DNA of 64,000 bases from Hanamia caeni (GTDB taxonomy: Bacteria > Bacteroidota > Bacteroidia > Chitinophagales > Chitinophagaceae): positions 186,001 to 250,000 of the forward strand of contig NZ_RJJR01000004.1 of NCBI RefSeq assembly GCF_003721595.1. Reading direction: 5' to 3'. Under the pieces are notes generated by a model that searched no databases, was not told the origin of the DNA, and saw nothing but the letters and a program-made list of their open reading frames with translations. The position numbers and the translations under genes were made by a program. Of this stretch, positions 16,143-24,906 are shown one piece after another; position 1 is the stretch's first letter, and the number at the start of each line of letters is the position of its first letter.

Positions 16143-17092
16143 ATTAAATCTTTGCCTTTAACTGCCCTTTCAACATATTCGCCCCAGGTAAGATTATCCT
16201 TTCCGTCCCGGTGCGATTGGGCTTTTTCAATGGCAAAATTGGCGGCAGCTTCAACCACCCAATTAAAGTTGGCTTCACCCACACTGGTAAGTTCGGCATC
16301 CGGTGCGGGATTGCAAAAATCAATCGCGTAAGGCACGCCATCTCTTAATGCGAACTCAACCGTATTAAAATCATATCCAAGATATTTGCAGAGCTTTAAT
16401 ACAATTCCTTTCATCTGTTCAAGCTTCTCGGCATCCGGCTTAAAATCGGCGGTATACCGAAGATGATGGGGATTCCGCGGTTCATACGACATAATATGTA
16501 CGTCTTTGCCGCCAATACAATAGCAACGATAGTATTCATCAAAAACAATTTCTTCCTGCAACATCATTACGAGCTCGCCGGTTTCTCCATGCTTCGTAAA
16601 AAAATCATCAATACTGGTAACTTTGTAGACGCTTTTCCATCCTCCGCCCGCATGTGGTTTCATGTATGCCGGAAAACCAATGTAATTAAAAATCGATTCC
16701 CAATCGAGCGGATAAGCCAGGTTTGAAAATGAAATGTCAACCGTTTCGGCTGGTAATGAACTGGACGGAATCAATACCGTTTTTGGAACCGGCACATCAA
16801 TTTTTGTGGCAAGGCTGTTATTAAAAAACTTTTCATCTGCGCTCCACCAAAAAGGGTTATTGATAACTGCTGTTCCGCATATAGCGGCATTCTTAAGATA
16901 AGCTCTGTAGAACGGAACATCCTGGGAAATGCGGTCGATTATTACATCATAGCCACTCGGTTCACCCTGCACAATTTTATCGATGCGCACCGGTTCGGCG
17001 ATAATGCCGTCAACATTTTTTTCATTAACTCTCTTAACAAACGCTTCAGGAAAGCTTCTTTCGCGGCCAAACAGGATCCCGATTTTTTTCAT
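16139..17092 (-). CDS. ATP-grasp (RimK-like) ligase
   Basis: A 317-residue soluble protein with ATP-grasp features. These are an N-terminal pre-ATP-grasp region (KKIGILFGRERSFPEAFVKR), a nucleotide-binding core around GFPAYMKPHAGGGWKSVYKV (residues ~145-165), LVMMLQEEIVFDEYYRCYCIGG, and the metal-binding end NTVEFALRDGVPYAIDFCNPAPD with the Glu and Asp/Asn expected to hold magnesium. It probably adds an amino acid or amine to a carboxylate through an acyl phosphate. Its downstream neighbour is the GCS2 ligase, in the same direction and separated by a repeat-rich 150-base spacer. Substrate unknown. An 8-bp inverted repeat (ATTATATT-GCT-AATATAAT, 17135-17153) lies in its promoter region. Confidence 0.88.
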   Translation of the reverse strand: MKKIGILFGRERSFPEAFVKRVNEKNVDGIIAEPVRIDKIVQGEPSGYDVIIDRISQDVPFYRAYLKNAAICGTAVINNPFWWSADEKFFNNSLATKIDVPVPKTVLIPSSSLPAETVDISFSNLAYPLDWESIFNYIGFPAYMKPHAGGGWKSVYKVTSIDDFFTKHGETGELVMMLQEEIVFDEYYRCYCIGGKDVHIMSYEPRNPHHLRYTADFKPDAEKLEQMKGIVLKLCKYLGYDFNTVEFALRDGVPYAIDFCNPAPDAELTSVGEANFNWVVEAAANFAIEKAQSHRDGKDNLTWGEYVERAVKGKDLM

Positions 17093-17164
17093 ACAATATT
17101 TTTAGTTTGAAATTAATTTCATGAAGAGGGGAAGATTATATTGCTAATATAATGAATTTTATAA

Positions 17165-17330
17165 CCGTCGCTAATGGGCCACAAAAAAGGCCTCTCAAAA
17201 AAAAAGAGCGCGTCCACTTATTTTAAGCGAAAATTTATTCTATTAAGTCGCGATCTTACCGGGCTTCCGTCCCGGGCTTCCACAAATTAAGCTCTGTTGC
17301 TCTTTTTGAAGCTGGCCTATCTTTTTTTTA
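17165..17330. other. Candidate structured RNA in a 333-base gene-free spacer
   Basis: Nested complementary segments occupy this spacer. AGGCC (17088+100, i.e. 17188-17192) pairs with GGCCT (17314-17318). AAAAAGAGC (17201-17209) pairs with GCTCTTTTT (17299-17307). Inside, GCGA/TCGC (17227-17230, 17248-17251) and CCGGG/CCCGG (17259-17263, 17271-17275) form two hairpins. A 10-base direct repeat CCGGGCTTCC occurs twice within 24 bases. T-runs flank both ends, so the transcribed strand cannot be decided. I could not match it to a known riboswitch, SRP RNA, RNase P or 6S pattern. The rest of the spacer shows nothing else except the promoter-side inverted repeat of the ATP-grasp gene. Confidence 0.35.
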
Positions 17331-17425
17331 CGGCGAATCTAAATTTATCCTAAAATGCCTGAGTACGATGGTGCTGGCTCATCGTTTATCTGGCATACTT
17401 TTTACCGCTTTTTACAAAAAACAGA

Positions 17426-17866
17426 ATGGAAGCAAAAAATATTCTGACCGGGGCAATAGCAGGAACCGCCGCCATGACGGCTTTCAGTTATTTCCTTTCA
17501 GACAAAAAAAGTAAAGATTTCAGAGAGCCGGTTTTGCTTACCAAAATGATAAGTAGGGCATTTCCTGAAACTGAAAAGTCATTTTCAAAAACGGCTGGCT
17601 GGATGTTGCACGCCTGCACCGGGATTTTATTTGCTTATCTATCTAAAAGAATGATTCGGAAGTTGCAATCGCCATACGATTTATCAAACCAGGTGTTTAT
17701 CGGCGCGGCTAATGGCGTGGCGGGTTTAATAGCCTGGAGACTGGCCTTTTCACTTCATCCAAATCCTCCAAAAATTCATTTTTATAAATTCTATCAGCAT
17801 TTGGTACTTGCGCATATTATTTACACCCTTACCGCATTGTCAGTATTGGAGGGTAATGAAAGGTAA
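17426..17866 (+). CDS. Small membrane protein of unknown function
   Basis: A 146-residue protein with three or four hydrophobic segments (about residues 7-24, 58-74, 90-110 and 122-140) and a small-residue-rich first helix (LTGAIAGTAAMTAFSYF). Helices contain Gly/Ala pairs and the loops are basic, so it probably lies in the inner membrane. I do not recognise a family with confidence. It stands alone on the plus strand between the candidate structured RNA and the M1 peptidase. Confidence 0.7.
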   Translation: MEAKNILTGAIAGTAAMTAFSYFLSDKKSKDFREPVLLTKMISRAFPETEKSFSKTAGWMLHACTGILFAYLSKRMIRKLQSPYDLSNQVFIGAANGVAGLIAWRLAFSLHPNPPKIHFYKFYQHLVLAHIIYTLTALSVLEGNER

Positions 17867-17870
17867 TCGA

Positions 17871-17906
17871 CAGTAAACGAACAAATTTTGTAGATTTTTA
17901 TTTGCG
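17871..17906 (+). repeat. Dispersed intergenic element, copy 5 (best match)
   Basis: Reads CAGTAAACGAACAAAT, TTTGTAG, ATTTTTATTTGCG. It shares nearly its whole length with the copy at 56131-56166, including TTYGTAGATTT. It starts five bases after the preceding stop codon. Confidence 0.65.
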
Positions 17907-17992
17907 ATAATTCGCAAAGTGTATTGGACAAGCTATATAGCTGGTTTTGACGCATAATAATTTAAACCATTATTTTTATCTCAAAAAAATAC

Positions 17993-19951
17993 ATGAAAAG
18001 GCTTACTTCTTTGGTTTTTTATCTCGCAGCAGGAATTATTCTTTCTCCGTCCTTGGCTGCGCAGGATTCGTCTCTATATAATAAAAATGAAGTTTTTGAT
18101 CCAACCTTCTTAATGCAGCCCGGAACTGAGTTCCGCAGTGCAAATGGCGCGCCGGGTCCCAGGTACTGGCAAAACGTAGCGAGTTATAATATTCACGCTA
18201 CGCTGGATGAAAAAGATACGGTTTTAAAAGGCGATGTTACTATTAATTACACCAATAACAGCCCCGATGAATTAAAATATTTATGGTTACAGCTCGATCA
18301 GAATTTATTTGAACCGGATTCGCGCGGAGCGGCTACCACTTTGGTTTCCGGCGACAGGTTTGATGTAAAAGGGTATAAAAAAGGGGGCTATCATATTGGT
18401 ACAGTTTCGATAATTTATAAAGGAAAGTCTTATAAAATCGAACCCGTAATTACCGATACCCGGATGCAGCTTCGGTTACCTTTTGCGGTTAAACCCCATG
18501 GCGATAAAATTAATATCAAGATAAATTATTGGTTTTCGATTCCTGAATACGGGGCTGACAGAATGGGGAGACTTTATACCAAAAACGGGGCTATTTATCA
18601 ACTGGCGCAATGGTATCCGCGAATGTGTGTATTTGATGCGGTGAGCGGCTGGAACACTTTGCCGTATATGGGTTTGGGAGAATTTTATTGCGAGTATGGC
18701 GATTTCGATTATTATGTTACTGTTCCGGCAGATATGATTGTTGCTGGTTCCGGCGAATTGCAAAATCCTGCCGAAGTATTGACGCCGGTGCAAATAAAAA
18801 GATTAAATGAAGCCCGACACAGCGATAGCACCGTTTTAATTGTGAAAGAAGATGAAGTCGGGTTGCGCTCCACAAGGCCCACCCAAAAAGGAATGCTTAC
18901 CTGGCATTTTAAAATGCATAATACCCGCGATGTTTCGTGGACGGCGTCTAAGGCGTTTATATGGGATGCTGCACGGGTTAATTTTCCTTCGGGAAGAAAA
19001 GGAATCGCAATGGCGGTGTATCCTGTTGAGAGCGAGGGATATGATAAATACGGGAGAAGTACGCAATACCTGAAACAAAGTATTGAATTCTACTCAAAAG
19101 ATTATTTTGAATATCCGTGGAATTCGGCGGTTGTAGTAGCTGGTGTGGCTTTGGGTATGGAATATCCCGGAATCGTATTTTGCAGCTATAAAATCGGGAA
19201 GGCAAGCCTGTGGCATGATGTAACTCACGAAATTGGCCACAATTGGTTTCCTATGATTGTAGGCTCAGATGAAAGAAGCTATATGTGGATGGATGAAGGT
19301 TTAAATACTTTTATAAACGGGTATGCATCTAATGCTTTTAATAAGGGGGAATATGGCGATACTACTAATACCACCATTTTAAGAATGGCGAGAGTTATGA
19401 AGCTTGCCAAAGATCCGCTGATGACCCCGCCGGAATCTATGAGCCTCGGCGATTATGGCCAATATTATTCCAAGACGGCAGTAGCTTTGAATGTTTTGAG
19501 GAATTCTGTAATTGGTGCTGACAGGTTTGATTTTGCTTTTAAAACCTATATCAACAGATGGGCTTTTAAACATCCTCAACCTATAGATTTTTTCCGGACG
19601 ATGAATGATGCTGCCGGCGAAAACCTAAACTGGTTTTGGAAAGAATGGTTTTATGAAACATGGAAACTGGACCAGGCCGTGAAAGATGTTCAATATGTAA
19701 ACGATAAACCTGCCGAAGGCGCATTGATTACGATTATCAACCTCCAAAAAATGGCCCTTCCTGTTACGGTGAAAATTACAGAAGAGAACGGCAATACCCA
19801 ATTGTTGAATTTACCCGTAAACGTATGGCAAAGAGGCGCCGACTGGACTTTTAAGTGTAATACTACTTCAAAAATTAAATCCGTAGTATTGGATCCTGGG
19901 GAGGTGCTTCCCGATATTGACAGGAAAAATAACAAATGGCAGTCTCAATAA
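17993..19951 (+). CDS. M1 family metallopeptidase (aminopeptidase N-like)
   Basis: Exported zinc aminopeptidase of 652 residues with signal peptide (ending SLAAQD). The gluzincin site is HEIGHNW (two His ligands and the catalytic Glu), with the third ligand Glu in WMDEGLNTF 18 residues on. The exopeptidase region is GMEYPG, equivalent to GxMEN. An N-terminal saddle-like beta domain precedes it, and the catalytic domain covers residues ~330-560. It probably releases N-terminal residues from peptides in the periplasm or outside the cell. Its own transcription unit is suggested by the 126-base leader. Confidence 0.94.
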   Translation: MKRLTSLVFYLAAGIILSPSLAAQDSSLYNKNEVFDPTFLMQPGTEFRSANGAPGPRYWQNVASYNIHATLDEKDTVLKGDVTINYTNNSPDELKYLWLQLDQNLFEPDSRGAATTLVSGDRFDVKGYKKGGYHIGTVSIIYKGKSYKIEPVITDTRMQLRLPFAVKPHGDKINIKINYWFSIPEYGADRMGRLYTKNGAIYQLAQWYPRMCVFDAVSGWNTLPYMGLGEFYCEYGDFDYYVTVPADMIVAGSGELQNPAEVLTPVQIKRLNEARHSDSTVLIVKEDEVGLRSTRPTQKGMLTWHFKMHNTRDVSWTASKAFIWDAARVNFPSGRKGIAMAVYPVESEGYDKYGRSTQYLKQSIEFYSKDYFEYPWNSAVVVAGVALGMEYPGIVFCSYKIGKASLWHDVTHEIGHNWFPMIVGSDERSYMWMDEGLNTFINGYASNAFNKGEYGDTTNTTILRMARVMKLAKDPLMTPPESMSLGDYGQYYSKTAVALNVLRNSVIGADRFDFAFKTYINRWAFKHPQPIDFFRTMNDAAGENLNWFWKEWFYETWKLDQAVKDVQYVNDKPAEGALITIINLQKMALPVTVKITEENGNTQLLNLPVNVWQRGADWTFKCNTTSKIKSVVLDPGEVLPDIDRKNNKWQSQ

Positions 19952-19979
19952 AGGATTGTTTTTCATTTTCTTTAAAGAA

Positions 19980-20015
19980 TAGTAAAACAACAAATAAGCA
20001 GTTTTTTGTTTTGCT
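19980..20015 (+). repeat. Dispersed intergenic element, copy 6
   Basis: Reads TAGTAAAACAACAAAT, AAGCAG, TTTTTTGTTTTGC. An opposing copy-like stretch follows (AGTAAAAAGCAAAACAAA on the minus strand, about 20006-20024), so the two halves can form a long imperfect hairpin. Confidence 0.55.
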
Positions 20016-20104
20016 TTTTACTACAGGAGTGGTAATTTGAATTTGCGCTGAAATTGTAACTTCACTGTCTATTTATCTAAGAATTTTTTTAACCTGATTC
20101 CTGC

Positions 20105-21379
20105 ATGAAATTAAAAGATTCCTTATCGCTTGCTTTTCGCACCATCCGAAGCAACAAACTTCGTACAGGCATCACAGTGGCTATCATAGCTTTTGGCATA
20201 ATGGCGCTCATAGGGATTATCACTGCCATTGCCTCAATGAACCAAAGCCTTACTGAAAATTTTGCAACCATGGGCGCTAATTCTTTCAGTATCAGGTATC
20301 GTGATTTTCAGATACGAATGGGCGGTAACAGGGAAGTAAAGAAAACGAATACCCGAAATCTGAAAACCAAAAAATCCAATGAACGGAAAATCATTACCTA
20401 CCAGGAAGCAAGGATGTTTAAGCGCCAGTATTCCTTTCCGGCAAGAGTGAGCATCTCATTGCCGGGACCGCAAAGTATTATTGTAATGAACACAAAAGTG
20501 AAAACCAATCCTAATAATTCAATGATTGGAGGTGATGAAAATTATCTTCTTCAAAATGGCTACACACTAGCAGGAGGCAGAAATCTGAATACGCTGGATG
20601 TAGAAAGTGGAAGAAGTGTTTGTATTCTTGGAAACAGTGTAGCTCAAAAATTGTATGGGGAAAACACCTTAAAAGCGCTTGATCAAACCATCAAGTCAGA
20701 TGGAATCAAATACCGGGTGATTGGGGTTTTAAAAGACAAAGGCTCAAGCGCATTTTTTAACGCGGATAATATCGTGTTGACATCTTACAATAATATCAGG
20801 CGCCTTTTTCCAACAGATGGATTGTCTTATAACATCGGTGTGATGGTAAATAATATTAACCAGATGGATGCCGCCATTGCTGAAGCCAAGGGAACTTTCA
20901 GGCCAATAAGAAAACTGGCAATTGATGAAGAAAATAATTTTTACATAGATAAAAGTGACAGCATTGCTGAAGTATTCAAAAGTGCTTTGGGTTCAATTAC
21001 TACCGCCGCGGCTTTTATTGGATTGATAACCCTGATTGGCGCCGCCATTGGCCTTATGAATATTATGCTGGTAGCCGTAAGTGAGCGCACCCGCGAAATA
21101 GGATTGATAAAAGCGGTAGGGGGGAAAAGAAAAAATATAAAAGCACAGTTTTTATTTGAATCTATTTTTATCAGCCTTATTGGCGCTGTTTTAGGAATTA
21201 TTTTAGGGGTGATAGTAGGAAACGTGGTTGGATTATTTCTGCATACAGGATTTGTAGTTCCATGGGGTTGGGTAATTATAGGGATAGTGGTATGTTCAGC
21301 AGTAGGACTTTTTGCAGGGCTTTATCCGGCGCTTAAGGCCGCACGACTGGATCCGATTGTCGCTCTTCGGTATGAATAA
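20105..21379 (+). CDS. MacB-like ABC transporter permease (FtsX superfamily)
   Basis: Permease of a type VII (MacB-type) ABC transporter, 424 residues. The first transmembrane helix (residues ~20-45, with LRTGITVAIIAFGIMAL) is followed by a large periplasmic MacB_PCD domain (residues ~50-285). Three C-terminal helices come next: residues ~295-320 with NIMLVAVSERTREIGLIKAVGG, then ~345-370 and ~380-405. The conserved SERTREIGLIKAVGGK coupling segment is present. No ATPase or membrane-fusion gene adjoins, so partners must be encoded elsewhere. Such systems export peptides, macrolides or lipoproteins; substrate unknown. Confidence 0.92.
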   Translation: MKLKDSLSLAFRTIRSNKLRTGITVAIIAFGIMALIGIITAIASMNQSLTENFATMGANSFSIRYRDFQIRMGGNREVKKTNTRNLKTKKSNERKIITYQEARMFKRQYSFPARVSISLPGPQSIIVMNTKVKTNPNNSMIGGDENYLLQNGYTLAGGRNLNTLDVESGRSVCILGNSVAQKLYGENTLKALDQTIKSDGIKYRVIGVLKDKGSSAFFNADNIVLTSYNNIRRLFPTDGLSYNIGVMVNNINQMDAAIAEAKGTFRPIRKLAIDEENNFYIDKSDSIAEVFKSALGSITTAAAFIGLITLIGAAIGLMNIMLVAVSERTREIGLIKAVGGKRKNIKAQFLFESIFISLIGAVLGIILGVIVGNVVGLFLHTGFVVPWGWVIIGIVVCSAVGLFAGLYPALKAARLDPIVALRYE

Positions 21380-21668
21380 TACAAATGCAAATATTTTTTG
21401 AGTTTCTTGTTTATTAAAAAGGTATAGTTATTTATTCGAAATGAGGTTGCCGCCTGGCTTTACAAAAATTCCTCTGTGAGCTAAGTCTGCATTTATTTTT
21501 TAAAAAACGAATAGCAGTTAAGTAACTTTCAAATATTTTATTAACTTGTGCTCCTCTACAAAATTTTTTTAACGTAAATGAGATTTCTAATCCTTTTTTC
21601 TTTACAATTGCATAATCAAATACTTTCACAAAATCAATAAAACTTAAACATTTAAAAATTAAACCAAC
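21380..21668 (+). other. Leader region of the exbB operon
   Basis: A 289-base AT-rich spacer before the proton-channel operon. I see no full consensus promoter, hairpin or RNA family in it. Confidence 0.4.
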
Positions 21669-22532
21669 ATGGCAGATTTAAAGACTCCTGCAAACGCACC
21701 AGTAAACGCTACCACTTCGGTGCAGGCTAAAAAATCAAATAATATTATTTCATTATTAGCTCCTATTATATGTATTATAGCCGGATATGTTATCTGGCGA
21801 TTTGTTATCGGTGCGGATAGCAACTTTACACAACCTGATCCCAATGGTGGTTTCTGGCCTAACCAACTTGGTCCTAAGGGCGATTTTCCAAGAATGTATG
21901 AAGGTGGAATTATTGTACCGATTCTTATCGGCTGTTTCCTGATTGTGTTAACATTTGTTATTGAAAGATCCCTGACCGTTTCGAAAGCTTCCGGTAAAAT
22001 TTCAAATGCCGAGTTCATCAGGAAAGTGCAGTTTTTCCTTGCTGATAAAAAAGTAGATGCCGCTATTGCAGAATGCGATAAGCAAAAAGGTTCAGTTGGT
22101 AATGTAATGAAGGCCGGCCTTCGCAAATACAAACAAATGATTACCGATACGGAGTTAGATACTGATCAAAAAGTGTTGGCTATCCAAAAGGAAATTGAAG
22201 AAGCCACTGCTCTGGAATTGCCAATGCTGGAAAAAAATCTTGTATTCCTGTCTACTTTGGCATCTGTGTCTACATTGATTGGATTGTTGGGAACGGTTGT
22301 TGGGATGATTCGTGCGTTCGGTGCCCTGGGTGAATCTGGAGGTGGCGATGCTGCGCGTACTTTGTCTATTGGTATTGCAGAAGCTTTGTATAACACGGCT
22401 TTGGGAATCGGTACTTCGGCATTTGCGATTGTTACTTATAACATTTTTACTACAAAAATCGATGCCATCACGTATGGAATTGATGAATCAGGCTTTACAT
22501 TGACACAAAGTTTCGCTTCATTATACAAATAA
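21669..22532 (+). CDS. exbB: MotA/TolQ/ExbB proton channel family protein
   Basis: Inner-membrane proton-channel subunit that uses the proton motive force to energise TonB-dependent transport. The 287 residues show a first helix (residues ~28-50), a second around residues 75-95 (VPILIGCFLIVLTFVIERS), a cytoplasmic domain, then two helices near residues 195-220 (STLIGLLGTVVGMIRAF) and 235-260 (ALYNTALGIGTSAFAIVTYNIF). LLGTVVGM is the channel-lining motif shared with TolQ/MotA. The N-terminus is extended compared with E. coli ExbB, as is common in Bacteroidota. First gene of exbB-exbD-exbD-tonB. Confidence 0.94.
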   Translation: MADLKTPANAPVNATTSVQAKKSNNIISLLAPIICIIAGYVIWRFVIGADSNFTQPDPNGGFWPNQLGPKGDFPRMYEGGIIVPILIGCFLIVLTFVIERSLTVSKASGKISNAEFIRKVQFFLADKKVDAAIAECDKQKGSVGNVMKAGLRKYKQMITDTELDTDQKVLAIQKEIEEATALELPMLEKNLVFLSTLASVSTLIGLLGTVVGMIRAFGALGESGGGDAARTLSIGIAEALYNTALGIGTSAFAIVTYNIFTTKIDAITYGIDESGFTLTQSFASLYK

Positions 22533-22584
22533 TTTTGTGGAATTTTTGAAAGTTTGAATCTTATAATTATTAAATCAAAAACTC

Positions 22585-23244
22585 ATGGCAAGAGCAAAAA
22601 TAAAACGTGGCAGTACAAGCGTGGATATGACGCCAATGTGTGACGTTGCGTTTTTATTATTAACCTTCTTTATATTGGCCGCAAAGTTTAAGCCACCAGA
22701 TGTTATTGAAGTGGTCACTCCTACATCAGTATCCAACAAAGTAGCACCTCAGAAAGATTTTTTAACTGTGACTATCAGCAAAGACAATAAAGTTTTCTTA
22801 GCGATCGATCCTAAAATTAAGGCCGATGTTTTGGATGAATTAGGGAAAGAAAGGAATATCAGTTTTTCTGCGCAGGACAAAGCAAATTTTCTCAACGCAC
22901 AGTTCGTAGCAACACCAATCAGCCAGTTAAACCAGTTTGATCAGTTAAAACCTGAACAAATTAAAGGGGCCAATTTGCCCGGAATTCCGGTTGATAGCGC
23001 TAATAATGAATTGACGTCCTGGATTTCTGCGGCTGTCAATGCGCGAATGGGTGAAACGTTGAATTATCTTATTAAAGGTGATGACGCATCAAAATATGAA
23101 ACTTTTGAAAACGTGCTAAATGCGTTTAAGAAGAATGATATTTATAAATATAACCTGGTGACTAGCGCTGAGTCTATTCCGGAGGGAAGTGAACTGTACA
23201 AGAAAAATCTTGAAGAACAAAGAACAGGCAAAAAATCAGAATAG
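22585..23244 (+). CDS. exbD: ExbD/TolR family biopolymer transporter (first copy)
   Basis: Single-span partner of ExbB, 219 residues. The N-terminal helix contains VDMTPMCDVAFLLLTFFILA, including the Asp that carries protons in ExbD/TolR. The periplasmic part is longer than in the second copy, with an insertion around residues 85-130. It starts 52 bases after exbB in the same operon. Bacteroidota commonly carry two exbD genes together, and the two copies are diverged, which suggests a heteromeric plug. Confidence 0.93.
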   Translation: MARAKIKRGSTSVDMTPMCDVAFLLLTFFILAAKFKPPDVIEVVTPTSVSNKVAPQKDFLTVTISKDNKVFLAIDPKIKADVLDELGKERNISFSAQDKANFLNAQFVATPISQLNQFDQLKPEQIKGANLPGIPVDSANNELTSWISAAVNARMGETLNYLIKGDDASKYETFENVLNAFKKNDIYKYNLVTSAESIPEGSELYKKNLEEQRTGKKSE

Positions 23245-23286
23245 ACTTAACCGGAAAAATATTTTAAAACATAAAAATTTATTACT

Positions 23287-23814
23287 ATGGCAGAAATGGA
23301 AGTAAAAGAGAGTAGTAAGAAGGGACCGGGCGTCAAGAAGAGTAAAAAACAATCTACCCGCGTTGACCTTACTCCTATGGTGGACCTTGGATTTTTGCTG
23401 ATAACGTTTTTTATCTTTACAACTACGGTATCACAGCCAACCTCCATGAACCTAAACATGCCTAAAGATACCAAAGATCCTAACCTGGATACAAAGGTTA
23501 AAGAATCCGGATCCTTGACACTCTTGTTAGGAAAGCAAAATGTGATTTATTATTATTATGGTAATGATCCTGCCACCATGCAGACTACAGGTTACAAAAA
23601 TGTACGGGATATTATCTTAAAAAAGAAACTATCTACGCCGGCTAATGACTTGTTTATTATTATCAAGCCTGACAAAGATGCTACTTACAAAAATGCTGTT
23701 GATATACTGGATGAAATGGATATAAATGATATCCCCAGGTATGCGATGGTAGATCCAACGGCGGATGAGTATAGTAAAATTCAACAAACAGAAGCGGCAA
23801 GTGGTATTAAATGA
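23287..23814 (+). CDS. exbD: ExbD/TolR family biopolymer transporter (second copy)
   Basis: Second ExbD-like subunit, 175 residues, with a lysine-rich cytoplasmic start (KKGPGVKKSKKQSTR) and the helix VDLTPMVDLGFLLITFFIF. The channel Asp is present. Its shorter periplasmic domain ends with a typical DILDEMDINDIPRYAMVD segment. It lies 42 bases after the first copy and 33 bases before tonB. Confidence 0.93.
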   Translation: MAEMEVKESSKKGPGVKKSKKQSTRVDLTPMVDLGFLLITFFIFTTTVSQPTSMNLNMPKDTKDPNLDTKVKESGSLTLLLGKQNVIYYYYGNDPATMQTTGYKNVRDIILKKKLSTPANDLFIIIKPDKDATYKNAVDILDEMDINDIPRYAMVDPTADEYSKIQQTEAASGIK

Positions 23815-23847
23815 CAAATACCAACAGATAAAATAAATTATTAAAAA

Positions 23848-24675
23848 ATGGAACGTAATCAAATATTAAAAGCAGATATTCTCGACATCATTTTTGATGG
23901 AAGGAATAAGGAATATGGGGCCTACGATCTTCGAAAGACCTACAACAAAAGAATTACCTATGCTTTGGTAGGAACAGTGGTAATTATTTTGCTTTTCCTT
24001 ATCGGATCTGCAATAGCGAATAAGCTAAAATCAGATGAAAATGTTGTCCAGGTTCATACCACTGATGCAACATTACAGAAAATAAAACCTGACGAACCAC
24101 CTCCTCCACCACCACCACCTCCTCCAAAAGTACCACCACCACCACCGGTAGCTACCATTAAATTTACGCCGCCTAAAGTGGTAAAGGATGAGGAAGTGAT
24201 TAAGCCGCCACCAGAAGTGAAACAGATTGAAGAAGCTAAAGTGGACGTGAAGACTGTTGAGGGAACAAAAGATTTGGGTATAGTTGCTCCACCCACTGAT
24301 ATTAAGGGAACAAATGTGGTGGCCGCCCCGGTTGAAAAGAAAGAAGATCCTGATAAAGTCTTTACAAAGGTTGAAATTGAAGCTCAATTTCCAGGTGGCC
24401 TTCAGGCCTGGAGCAGATATGTAAGCCGTGCTATCACTGCCAGGGTTGATGAGTTCTCAGAAAGCGATTATGGAACCTGCGTAGTTAGATTTATTGTGGA
24501 TAAAACAGGCACAGTAAGTGATGTGCAGGCTACCACCATGAAAGGAACTAAACTTGCAGAAGTAGCCGTAAACGCAATTCGGAATGGTCCAAAATGGATT
24601 CCGGCTCAGCAAAACGGACGCCAGGTAAATGCATATCGTTTGCAACCTGTTACTTTGCAGAACCCCGACCAGTAA
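23848..24675 (+). CDS. tonB: TonB family energy transducer
   Basis: Transmits energy from ExbB/ExbD to outer-membrane receptors such as the one at 53.7-56.1 kb. The 275 residues comprise a short cytoplasmic start with a YGAYDLRKTYNKR box typical of Bacteroidota TonB, one transmembrane helix (residues ~30-52, VGTVVIILLFLIGSAIAN), and a proline-rich periplasmic linker containing an unbroken run of ten prolines. The TonB C-terminal domain follows (residues ~180-270: VRFIVDKTGTVSDVQ, WIPAQQNGRQVNAYR). It is the last gene of the operon, followed by a strong terminator. Confidence 0.94.
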   Translation: MERNQILKADILDIIFDGRNKEYGAYDLRKTYNKRITYALVGTVVIILLFLIGSAIANKLKSDENVVQVHTTDATLQKIKPDEPPPPPPPPPPKVPPPPPVATIKFTPPKVVKDEEVIKPPPEVKQIEEAKVDVKTVEGTKDLGIVAPPTDIKGTNVVAAPVEKKEDPDKVFTKVEIEAQFPGGLQAWSRYVSRAITARVDEFSESDYGTCVVRFIVDKTGTVSDVQATTMKGTKLAEVAVNAIRNGPKWIPAQQNGRQVNAYRLQPVTLQNPDQ

Positions 24676-24705
24676 ACAAATTTATATTTATATTTAATTT
24701 TTTTC

Positions 24706-24736
24706 AACCGCCTCAAATCTGAGGCGGTTTTTTTTA
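24706..24736 (+). terminator. Intrinsic terminator of exbB-exbD-exbD-tonB
   Basis: Ten-base perfect stem AACCGCCTCA / TGAGGCGGTT with loop AATC, followed directly by a T-run. This is the clearest terminator of the window. Confidence 0.9.
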
Positions 24737-24906
24737 TTGATATATGTATCCATATATGATGGAGAGATTACTCATAGGTTCGGGCTTCAGTTGGAATATC
24801 TGTCTCAAACCTGCTCTAAAATACTTTTGAAGGCGTACAATTTTCGGCACACTCTTTTATTGTTGCATATAAAAATTGGATCGTTATCAAAGTTAAATTT
24901 CAAAAA

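Noticed and set aside
24054..24387. Glycine/tryptophan-rich open frames on the minus strand
   Set aside because: They are the complement of the proline-rich tonB linker; low-complexity codons opposite a well-supported gene.
24670..24684. Element copy overlapping the tonB stop codon (CAGTAAACAAAT)
   Set aside because: Three positions shorter than the consensus and partly coding, so probably coincidental.
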